The translations under genes were made by a program, and so were the position numbers. Of a stretch of 64,000 nucleotides of DNA, positions 12,601 through 23,037 are shown piece by piece. A model generated the notes under the pieces. That model did no database searches and had not been told where the DNA came from. It saw only the letters and a program-made list of their open reading frames with translations. Position 1 is the stretch's first letter, and the number at the start of each line of letters is the position of its first letter. The stretch lies in contig CM038908.1 of the NCBI GenBank assembly GCA_021904315.1, positions 12,544,501 through 12,608,500 on the forward strand, written 5' to 3'. Source of the DNA: Sphagnum magellanicum. Its lineage: Eukaryota; Streptophyta; Sphagnopsida; Sphagnales; Sphagnaceae.

Positions 12601-14308
12601 TAAGTAGATACAAATTGAGTAGGACTTTATTTTTACTTGGTGTTTTGAGGGATTTGTTTGCTTGTAAGGAAAAGGCCATCAAGTGGTCTTTCATGCTTCC
12701 TTTTTTTTTGGGACTCTGATTTAATTATGTGATAAGGTTGTTGCCCTCCTTCCTCTTGTTTTGGGGTTTTTCTCTTTATCTAGGGGGAAAAGACCTCATC
12801 TTAACACATAGATTGTGAGCTTGCCTTTCAAAACCCTTCCTTTCCTTCTCCTTATCTTGTTCACCCATATCCTAGTAGAATGTTTATTTTGCTAGAATCT
12901 CATCCTCACTTTTCAACAAAATGCCTCTTCTATTTAACACAATGAGTTGGGTCAATTTATGGCCAACAATATTCAAATTTTACAACTCATGTTTTGAACC
13001 TTTGTCTTGAAGAGTTTTGAGATGTAAAATGGGTGATTCTTGTGGTCCAAGAAGGTAGAAATTTGGTGAAATTACTTTGCAATCACTATTGTATCCATTG
13101 CCCAAGCATTGTATAAAAATCAATGCAAAAGATGAGGGTTTAGAGTAATTGAAGCATAGGGACATGAGGATTGGTTTGCATCTTGTAATGTTAGAAAGAT
13201 TTTGAAATCAAAGACTACTTTGCAATAGATGGCAATCAATAAAGAATGGAATGAGTTGGAGGTTAATAAGTTTGAAGCTAGTATCATCATGGATACAATT
13301 CTTTTTAGTATCTAGTGGACTAATGATATCAACACCTATATTTGTCCTTCGACAAGAAAATTTTATAAACTCATGGACTAGTTCATTGAGTTTGTGAAAA
13401 ACTTATGAGTTGTGTAACTAAAGAGAATAAAAGGTTATATCAATCTTGCACAATAGCTGCTTGTTCATCCATATCTAATAACATTGTGAAAGCTTTGTTT
13501 TGGATCCAAAGTAGAAAGGCAATGGCCTAGAGGAAGATAAGCGATGAAAGGGTTAAAGATTGCTCATAATAAGTTTATTCCCAATTTACAAGATCAAGTT
13601 CTTTGTTAAAGTTCTTGTTGAGAAGCAACTTATCACTTCCTCTTTTCTTACCTTGCTGTCAGGGTTGTGGAAAAGAAGCGCCTGCCAATCAATGGTGGGA
13701 GTCCTATGGAGGTGAGACTCGTGAACTAGAAAAAATGGTTATTCAATTGGTCCATCAAATGACATGAACATCATCATGTGGGACAAAACTCTGGAGTTCT
13801 TTTTGAGTATGTTCACTCAAAATAACAAAATCACTTGTCATCGAAGAAAGCGAACACCTTAGTTTGTGTCTTTTGACAACATTAGATTACATGGCAAAGT
13901 ATTTGATCAAGATTACAAATGATCTTTTGTTGAGTGGTCTAGTGATGATGAAGAATGAGATTGTGGGCACACTCTTAACTTTTCGTCGCAATGGCAGCAA
14001 AAGTTTGTGTAGTCAGTGTACTCAGAAATTCCCTATGTTCCACACTCATGTTTGTAGATGTTGAGTTTAGAGTACCTATATCTTTGTACCCAGTGATTAT
14101 GGCAAGCCTCTTGAGAGCAAATAAAAATCTCTTCTGAAAACCGAGAAAGTCCAGTTGATGAACTCTGCATGGTTCACTAATAATGCAGCAAAACCTGGAG
14201 TAAACCCTAAATTCCACATATCAAAGAATCAACAGCTGCCTCTCATATTGGTGCCATGGATAAAATTGTTCTACTTTCAGAGCAAGAATCAATGTGGAAA
14301 TGTGGCAT
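12600..14308. other. Intergenic, no recognised gene
   Basis: No frame with family resemblance was found. The last roughly 150 bases before 14308 probably hold the 3' UTR of the JmjC gene on the minus strand. Confidence 0.4.
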
Positions 14309-16595
14309 TCATGAAAAGCCAAATTTGAAGCCCCCTGTCTTCACATCAGTGATTGTATCCCACATACAAGCCTTCTGATTCTGCAACTTTCTTGCTTCTG
14401 CTTGCTGTTGAAGGGACTCAATAGAGCCTGGGAAAAGCTGCTCATATTTTGACCGGAACTTCTCATATAGATTCACACGATCCATGGTCCCAGAGACCAA
14501 TTCCTTTGAGTTTGGTCTATTCAAAAACTCCAGCACATTCAAAAGATTTCTCCTGCCACAGCATCCACACGCTCATACATATCACTCAAACATGCGTCAC
14601 TAAGATCCATGGGAGAACTGGGAAGACTGAGAGCTTATGGACACACACACTAGAAAATCAGCAATCAGCACATATATATGAAATCACTGAGAAATCTCCA
14701 CAACAACAATGATAAGATAATAACATGACAATTAGTGCAGTCATAACCTTATGAGAGTTGCTCAAAAAGTATCAGACCATGACCTTCATCACAAAATAGA
14801 GGTATGAGCCACCATGACTACCCACCAATTTCATCAGCTCCTGCAGTAACTGCTACAGAGAATCATACATGACCTATAGCTATGAAATTGCAGACAAATC
14901 TCCACAAGAACAATTTGAAGGTCACACATCAATGAGTGGAGTCATAACCCTATGAGAGTTGCTCACAAAGTATCAGACCATCATCTTCTTCCTAAAACAG
15001 AACATTTTGACAGATGACTTTAATCAACATATACTTGTTGCTTTGTGTTCCTGTCTACGACTGCACACACCTGCTGACATAATTCTGTGTGACTGCAATG
15101 GAGTCCTCCAAGTTGATGACAATATGCCACCAGCCCCTTGGTACAAACACAACCTCACCTTCCCGACAGATACACTCCACAGGTTTCTCCTTGCGCTGCT
15201 GTGTCACCCCGTAATAATTCATGAACCACTCCGTTATGGACACTGGCGATGCAACATCAGCCCCATCTGGACTTGGATGGACCCCTGGTGGTACCACGTC
15301 CGGAGGATAAAGAAGCCATTTCTTAGAACCCCTCACTACAGCATTCCAGGCAGAGGTGCTATTGGGATCAATGTGGAAGGAGGAGCCAGACCTGGCTGGG
15401 CCTGCAATCAACCATCTGAAGTCTGGACGATCGTTCCCAAGTATTGAAAACAAATCCTCTCTGAAATAGACCGGGATGTCATAGTCTGCAGCTAGTTGTG
15501 GAGCTTTCTCACCAAATTTCGAGTCAAAAATATACAGTGGCCGCTCTTCCTTGACAGAATCAGCATAAGCAAAGTAGTCATTCAGCTTCAAGTTGATGGG
15601 TCCAGCTGTGAATGCACAATCTCCTGCCTTGTTTAGCAGATACGGCCTATCCCACTTCTTCACTGCAGGCCAGCTCTTGAGCACTCCAGTTAGGAGAACA
15701 GGTTTGTTAGGTTCCTCAAAATCTCTTATGAATTCCTCCACTGAAGGTGCTTCTCGCCGTTCTATGTTGTCAGTGCTTAGCCACTCGTCTTTGATCTCCA
15801 AACTTGCACACAACCAGCTCTGGAAAATGTAGTCTGAATAGAAATCTGTCACCTGATGAAGAATATTTTCAGAATAATCAGGAACACAGCCCAAAAAAAA
15901 TCCGTCCAGGAAGGAATGGCTTTCCAACAACAAAGAGGGTTTTTCCAGCTTTCAGTTTTTTGTGGTATTTTTCCCCGTCTGATAAATGAAGAGAGTGACT
16001 GCAAAACTCAGACCTTCAGAGGGACATGTGAAGCACCGGTGAAGCCAGGCACTAAAGATGATGCAAGAAACGTGCTTTTCCAACAACCCTTGAAAGCAAG
16101 CTCCCCCGTAAAATTCTCGAGCACCACAGTCCTCCACAGCGAATCCTGATGCGCAAACACATAGAAAGCTTTGCTCACCAGAGCAAGTCGACCTAAATCC
16201 TTGCTTCCTAAGTAGCCGAGGATATCCAGGAGAAGCGCATCAGGGAGAACCTGAAGAGAACCGAGTCCCACGTTCCTGACATTACAATTCGAAGCATTGA
16301 GGAACATGTTTCCAAGCGGCTGCACCCCATAGCTGTGAGATCCCCTTTGCAGCCCGAAGGAGAAAAGCTCTGGAACAGCAGACACCTCCTCGTCTGGTGC
16401 ACTCTCAGAAGTCGACAATGAGTTGGAAAACGTAAAAGCAGCAGCAGCAGCTGCTGGTACTACCGCAGGAACAATAACTTTCGATTCTTCTGCGGCCAAC
16501 TGCCTCTCCCGCATCCTCCGGCGCCTGGCAGGCCTCGTGCGTGTCATAGCTGGTGCTAGGCAGCTCTGTTCTAGCGTGTTGCGTTGTTCCTTCAC
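14309..16595 (-). CDS. JMJ22: F-box / JmjC-domain oxygenase, JMJ22-like
   Basis: Three minus-strand exons, 16595-16014, 15852-15071 and 14552-14309, join in frame to give 535 residues; introns are 161 and 518 bp. A basic stretch (RRRRMRER, about 24-31) may be a nuclear signal. An F-box-like segment (LPDALLLDILGYL...LW, about 117-155) should contact SKP1. The JmjC domain carries the Fe(II)-binding triad: H354 and D356 in SSFHIDPN, and H437 in GWWHIVIN. A 2-oxoglutarate lysine lies in VVRGSKKWLLYPP. The family hydroxylates or demethylates protein side chains; Arabidopsis JMJ22 acts as a histone arginine demethylase in light-dependent germination. Closest by memory is At5g06550, about 500 residues. 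A Met at residue 17 (16547) is an alternative start. It is transcribed divergently from PEX7. Confidence 0.9.
14553..15070 (-). repeat. Tandem duplication inside JmjC-gene intron 2
   Basis: Two similar segments about 205 bp apart, near 14665-14800 and 14870-15000, share GAAATC...CTCCACAA, AGTCATAACC.TATGAGAGTTGCTCA and AAGTATCAGACCAT. Both lie wholly in the intron, so the protein is unaffected. Confidence 0.6.
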
Positions 16596-16960
16596 AAAGC
16601 TCTCTCTCTCTCTCTATTGAGAGCACCACTCCCTAACCCTAATCTTCACACTGCACTCTTTCCGGAGAAACAGTGGGAGCTTCGAACCCTAACCCTAATC
16701 TTCGCAATGCCCTCTTTCCGGAAAGACAGGGTCGACGGAAATCAGCACCGTGTTGCGTGATTCGCACTTTTGCTGGGTAGGTACTCAATTTTTCGGCCTC
16801 GGGGTCGCTTGTCGATGCAACAACTGGCCAAGAAATGGGAAGCGCAAGGAGTGAGTGAAATTCTGCTCGGAAATCGTGACAGGATTTGACGATCTGCGAC
16901 CCAATTTTTTGGCCTGAAAAAAAAGCTCGCGAGTTGTTTCCGAGTTTTTCTAAATTCATC
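16596..16960. promoter_or_regulatory. Bidirectional promoter between the JmjC gene and PEX7
   Basis: Only 365 bp separate the two divergent start codons. The stretch contains a CT/GA microsatellite (about 16598-16617). It also holds two copies of a roughly 42-bp block starting CCCTAACCCTAATCTTC at 16631 and 16687; both carry telo-box-like CCCTAACCCT and CTCTTTCCGG. No TATA box is obvious. The elements are placed to serve both genes, but this is inferred from position alone. Confidence 0.65.
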
Positions 16961-19879
16961 ATGCCGATGTTCAAGACCGCCTTCAATGGCTATGCTGTAA
17001 GCCTCGCGATTTGCTGTAGTCGTTTCTTCTTCGCGTTCATTTACTTTCACGCCTTGTTGTTGTTGTTGTTGGGGTCTTTTTGATACTGGAGTAGTAAGGA
17101 AGAGAGGGTTGAGGGTGGGGGGCACACTATGGTGGTGGGGACTTGCAGGTAAAATTCAGTCCATTCTTGGAATCACGATTGGCGGTGGCCACTTCGCAGA
17201 ATTTCGGGATCATTGGCAGCGGCAGACAGTATGTGCTCGATGTATGTAGTATGTAAATTTCATCGTCAAATTACACCCCTTGCAAATTCGGATTCAGGAA
17301 ATTCTCACTGGAGCATCAGGAAATGCTCATTGGAGCTTCTGTGTACAGAGAGCAATTTACAGATGAGTGAATGAACTTGTATTTGTGTGAATTCCTTGGT
17401 ACTGATTTTCCATGTGGTGGATCTTTCTGGCAGCTGACTCCGAATGGATTTGTACCAGTTTGCTCATTTGATACACCTGATGGCCTCTATGATTGTACCT
17501 GGTCTGAGGTAGCCTGTTTTCCTTCTTTTTCTCATCTTTTTTTTCTTCTGTTTATGAGAATCACTTGCACATTCTTTGTAGTTGTATCAAATTGTAAGTG
17601 TGGAGATGTTCCCGGTACATCTGAGATTATGTTCTTCCATTACCTTGCATAAGTGGTGATAAGGTCAGATCGGTGAGGAATGTAGCTGTAGATCTCTGTG
17701 GAGGAGTTGGATTTTACATTCATTGGCAGAATATCCTCTACACACAATGCAGTATTTCAAGGTCTCTTGGTGGGGTCCATGATGGCTGTGAGACACATTG
17801 ACATGGTTTGTCTAATTGACTGAACAGGAGAATGAGAATATTCTTGTCTCTGCAAGTGGAGATGGCAGCGTGAAGGTAATTTCCTTCCTCTACATGTAAT
17901 GGTTCTCTCTCAGACCTCAAGCATTTGAAGGTTCAATTTTGGCTGTGTCATGACTTCTTTGCTGAATTTTCCTTTGCTGTATGGTTTGCATTACATGATT
18001 TTGTCTTAATGTGCATGGAAACCAGAGAGAAAATGGCTTGAAGACTGCAGTGATGCAACTCACCAGTCATAGGGCTGATAGTGATGTGCTTGCAGTTGTG
18101 GGACCTAGCAGCACCTCCAATGGCCAACCCTGTCAGCAATCGTCAGGAACATTCTCATGAAGTGTAAGTAACTGCTGTTTCTTCCTCTGGCCTTCTGTAT
18201 GACCCTCTAACAAGCACTTTCCATAGGTGTTCTATTTACTTCTCAGATGCTCTTTGATCTTGCCATGGATCACCCCAGGACCTACAAGTACAATCAAGCA
18301 CTTGTGTTTGTGGTGTTCCTATTGTAGCACTAGCCTCTTCAAGAACTTTGACCCTAAATTTATGCATTCATGTTTCAGAGGACTTGAGGATTAGCATAAA
18401 GTGCTAGTCCTGCTGGTGGTGTAGCTTCAGGACACTCTGGCAAAGCACATTGATTCTTTTGTGAAGTTTGGGGCAGACTGTGAACATGTTTAATGTATTT
18501 TTACCTGTGTCCCACTACTAGACCTGACCCTGAGCTGTGAAAACTGGTCATTACCTTGCTGTTTCCTCCTTTTCCCTGCCCACCCACCCTTTCCCCCTAC
18601 TGCTTTCCTCCTATTTATCCAGCATTGTCCAAACTGGTGTGGTAATATGGTCATGGCAAGTAAAGTCTGTGCTTGCGGCTTCGCCACAAGTGTGAGGACT
18701 TGTACCTTGTTTCTTACTCAGAACACTTCTCTCCTGCTATTGAATGAGTTGTACTTTTGACTTATGGTTTTATTGGCTGATGAAACCAGGGCTTCTGTGG
18801 ACTGGAATATGGTGAGAAAAGATTCTTTTCTGAGCAGCTCATGGGATGACACTATTCGGGTAATCCATCATTCCTTTCTATGAAGTTCAAGATGGTGGAT
18901 CTCCCATTTGTCTGAAAGCAGAGCTTCTTTGTCCTTCCAAAAGAATATGGTGGTTTCTAACCAGGGGAAATTAAGGAACTTGGCTTACATGTGTGGAATA
19001 ACATATTCTGGCTGTATCAATATGCCCTATCTCTCCAGTTTAAAGCAGTGACTGCTCTGAGTCTGTATTGGGTGTGATGCTATACTGAATCTTTGGTATG
19101 GTGCTGAATGTGCATCTGCATAAAGTTGATGACTCATCTTCTACTATGTATTATGTGCGAGGAAAAAACAGCTTTGGACAGTGGACTCTCCACAATCCTT
19201 GCGAGCTTTTGTGGAGCATTCTTATTGTGTATACAAAGCTGTGTGGTATGGATGACCAGTCTGGACTCTCTCTCTCTCTCTCTCTCTCTCAATTTCTCAT
19301 GCCCTCAGGGTTGCAACTAAGTTTTTGGTTTTTTGTCATCTCCATTTTCCACAGGCAGCCTGCAATTGAGTTTGCTCTACTTGTTTCTGCAGGAATCCAA
19401 GGCATGCTGATATTTTTGCATCAGCATCAGGTGACTGCACTGTCCGTATCTGGGATGTAAGGCAGCCACATTCGACTTACCAAATCCCAGGCCATGAAAT
19501 GGAGATTCTTTCATGTGACTGGAACAAGTACAACGAATTCATGCTTGTGTCAGGTTCAGTTGACAAATCAATCAAGCTTTGGGATGTAAGGAACCCTCGC
19601 CAGGAGCTCACCCGATTGCTTGGTCACACTTACGCAGTGCGCCAAGTTAAGTTCTCTCCACACCAAGAGAGCCTGTTGTTGTCTTGCTCTTATGACATGA
19701 CTGTTTGTTTGTGGGATTATCGAGCTCCTGAGGATGCACTTCTTGCCCGCTTGGCACATCACACTGAATTTGCTGTAGGAATTGATATGAGTACTTTGGT
19801 GGAGGGTTTATTGGCTAGTACTGCATGGGATGAGACTGTTTTTGTTTGGCAACAGGGTATGGATCCCCGTGCAGCATAG
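16961..19879 (+). CDS. PEX7: Peroxin 7, PTS2 receptor, WD40 protein
   Basis: Eight exons: 16961-16996, 17149-17241, 17434-17508, 17828-17875, 18096-18163, 18790-18859, 19172-19245 and 19393-19879. All join in phase to give 316 residues, essentially the plant PEX7 length (317 in Arabidopsis). The product binds the N-terminal PTS2 nonapeptide of matrix enzymes in the cytosol and delivers them, with PEX5, to the peroxisome. The start MPMFKTAFNGYAVKFSP is the family N-terminus. WD40 repeats are visible as GDGSVKLWD, SWDDTIRLW, SGDCTVRIWD, SVDKSIKLWD and CSYDMTVCLWD. The C-terminus FVWQQGMDPRA matches plant PEX7. No break or missing repeat is seen. Confidence 0.96.
19260..19290. repeat. CT microsatellite in PEX7 intron 7
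   Basis: An uninterrupted CT dinucleotide run lies in the 147-bp intron between exons 7 and 8, and may act as part of its polypyrimidine tract. Confidence 0.8.
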
Positions 19880-21757
19880 ATAAAGTCATTCAAAACATCT
19901 TTCATCTTCTCCTTTGTTTCATCTCTCCCTATGTATGTGTGTGCATGTGTGTTCTAGGTGTATGTCTTTGAGGAGACAAAAGAAATGCCTCAACAGCATA
20001 TATCACTAAATTACCAATTCCTCAAAAGAAAAGTCAGATCATTGAACTGATCTTGTGGCTACTAAACTCGTCATCAGGTTATGACTCTTCCTGTGTTTTG
20101 AGTAACAGCTGATTTAGCCATGTTTTAAGGTGGTAATTCAGATGTCACATGCAAAATGTACATACTGAATCACCATTCTTGTCTGACCTGATTGCAAGAT
20201 ATTCAACTTTGATATGGTTCTTGCAAATTCAAGGTATGTCATTGGAAGCTGGAATTTGCAACACATGAATGACAACAGATTTTACAGGTTTTGCTTTGCA
20301 CTGATGTTGGCTTGGCTATTAACATCAAAGGCTTCGAGCTTCCTAGCTGTTTCACGTGGGTCCATGATTTGAACCAAAATTTCCTCCAGATCGGGAACAA
20401 GACTAACGAAAAGATTTCATCTCTTTGCAGAGTATTATCAGAGTTGAATCAAAAGGTTGGTTGAAGAGATTTGAGTTTGAGACTCACAAGAATTGTATCT
20501 GGATTCTGAAACCTCAACCCAAGTCGAGTCTGAAGTCTAGCATGTTGCCATGAAATATGGGAGCTGAAAATCCAAACTACAATATACATATGCACACACA
20601 ACATATGTTACACTGAAATGGATAATTTAACTGCGTAGTTTACTGCACAACACCTTTCGATGTCTATTATCATTGGGCTGAAAGATACCGCAACATATGT
20701 GTGAGGTGATGTCTGAAAAAATAGACCCACCAACAGAATATGGTCTTTCCTATGGCAGTCGTAATATGAATTGTTGAAGCAAGTTGTTTAACATGTGATC
20801 AAGTTATGAGCCACAAGTTCTTGTACTTTAATGGAAGTCAAATTTCATTTATGGACATGCACAAATTGAAATAATTGGGCTGTCTGTGGATCATGATATT
20901 CAAAGGCATACATGTTAACTTCACCCAAAATAACTATAGAGAAGCAAATGAGAAATTTAATTGCTTAGTTGTGATTTTCTCCTCCAAAATCAAACTTGGG
21001 AGCTTGTAGATTATGATGATGTAGATTATTATGATTTTGTGTTTACAAGCTGAGATTGTTAGTAGTGGTTGTGGGCAATTGGTGTCACCTTTTGGAGGAT
21101 TATCTTGTTATGTAATTTCATCATCTTTTTCTTAGAGTCGTGGCATTCATGAAGGATGATGAAGAATGTATTTTCACTTCAACCAGGAACGACAAAGTTT
21201 GTGTAAGATTTGGAATACAATTTTGGCTTGAATTGGGAACCAATTTGTGAATGATGAATAGACATATTTGTATTGTCGACGTTGTTTTTTTATATTAAAT
21301 GCCTTAGACATTCACATTATCTAAGCATATTAAAAGATTTTATTCATCTCTCTTGATTTTGTTTCAACCTGGCAATGAGCTTTGTGATGAGTCTGCTTGC
21401 TTGGTATCATTTGGTTTACTTCTGTTTAGTTTGCAAAACTGCTAGGTTAATGTGTAAGCAAATGTTACATCCCAGTGCAATGTCTTCTTTCAATATTTTG
21501 AAGTATTTGTAACTTATTGCAATGTAATTTATTCCCTGAAAACCCATGTTCAGAAGAAAGCCCTTGAGTTGAAACTTGCTGCCCACTGAAAAAATTAAAT
21601 ATTTGGGCAGAAGAAACTGTCAATTGTTAGTGTTGGGGTATGGTATTTGATTTTAATGTCATGAGTTTTTTTTTAATTAATAATTTAAATTTAATAAATT
21701 AATAAATTAATTATCATATTTGTGATGTAGTTGAACTGGTGACCGTCCATAATACAG
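19880..21757. other. PEX7 3' UTR and intergenic region
   Basis: No coding frame is supported. Positions 19880-20000 are the likely 3' UTR. Around 21660-21715 there is a TTAATTAATAA-type AT tract. Confidence 0.4.
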
Positions 21758-21990
21758 TTTAGCCAAATTTGGCTATAAACAGGATATGAAAGTAAAAAGG
21801 TTTGAGATTCATTCAAATTTTTTGCTACTCAGTAGAACCCTATAGAGAAATATGGCTATTTTTTTAAAATGTAGAAATTTGGCGAATAGATATCCAGGAA
21901 AAAATATATATAGCCATTTTGAAAAAAAACTTAGCCAACTCGCTTAATTTAGCCAGAAAAAAAGGCTACTTCTGAACCGGCTAGAGGCGG
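21757..21990 (+). repeat. AGCCAAATTTGGCT-headed dispersed repeat, copy 1
   Basis: The segment starts with the palindrome AGCCAAATTTGGCT. It then carries, in order, ATGAAAGTA, TTTGCTAC..AGTAGAAC, GAAATTTGGC, TAGCCATTT and TAGCCA. The same order appears on the opposite strand at about 36060-35850, so this is a dispersed repeat of roughly 230 bp. No ORF is present. Confidence 0.6.
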
Positions 21991-23037
21991 TGCGTGCTGA
22001 AGCGGTCGGCTAGAGTGAACCAGCACCCAAAAGAGCACCTTGGAAGGATGGATGAAAAGTGGTTAGTACACAATTTTCTGTTGGGTTCCGGTTAGTGGGC
22101 GCTGTCTGGTTCTCATCCACTCTGGCTGAAGCGAGCGAGCGGTCGGTCTGCCGACGCTTTCTTTCTTTCTTTCACGCAGAAACATTGGATTTTATCTCGC
22201 GCAAAAGCACTACCGTCGGAGGAAATCGATGATGAGATCGTGACCGCTGGATCCGAAAGATGGTAAGGGGACGAAAGAAGTCCTCTTGTGTTGTCACCAC
22301 CAGGCTGTCGTCGTCTCCTTCCTGCCTCCTGCCTCGTCTCGAGCTTTCTCTGCGGAAGTAGAGATGGCGCTCCTCTCCAGGCCATCGCCGCTTTGAATTT
22401 TTGCGTACTAGGCGTAGTGCTCTTCCCCTTTGTTTAAAGACGTTGTGTTCTTCGTCCCCAGTTTCCTAGCTTTTTAAAATAAATAAAATCCAACAAGAAA
22501 CTACTTTTCTTGTTGCAGTGTCGGACAAGCTTCTGAAGGTTCTTTTCGTCTCTTATCGTTACTTGCACACTTTGTGGAATAGAGGAGGGGACACAAGAAG
22601 AAGCGACGGTGGTTTCCTGGAGTGCCGCACAGGAAGCTGTTGGTGCCAGAGAGCGTGAGGAGTGCATGACAGCCAAGGATGTGATGTGTTATGGACTGGA
22701 GCGTCGTGGGAGGTAAAGCGAAGCTCAGTTTCGTATAAGCTTGTTGAGACTTGAGGCCGTCTTCTGTTCTCCGTGCTCCTTACCTTTGCATCGTTATTAT
22801 TGCGTTTTTTCTCTCGCTGGTGGTTCATAGCTGCACGATCGCAAGATTGCCAAAGTGGCTTTTGTTTCGCTTGGACGGAGTTAAGTCCGTTGAAGGAGCA
22901 GTGGACCGACTGCGTTCTTCACAAGGTGTATTTGATGCAACGAACCTCCTCGCTTTTGTCAATCCCCCTACCGGCAAACTAAAGCTTAGCGGAAGGATCA
23001 TCAGGAGTTTTAAGGTGGTGATCAACGTGTTCTTTCG
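21991..23037 (+). promoter_or_regulatory. Promoter and leader region of the CRCK-type kinase
   Basis: This region is GC-richer than its surroundings and lacks a conserved coding frame. An ATG at 22751 opens a 113-codon frame in another phase that runs past the kinase start and stops at 23092. If it is in the mature leader, it would be an overlapping upstream ORF. The transcription start and any leader intron are undetermined. Confidence 0.4.
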
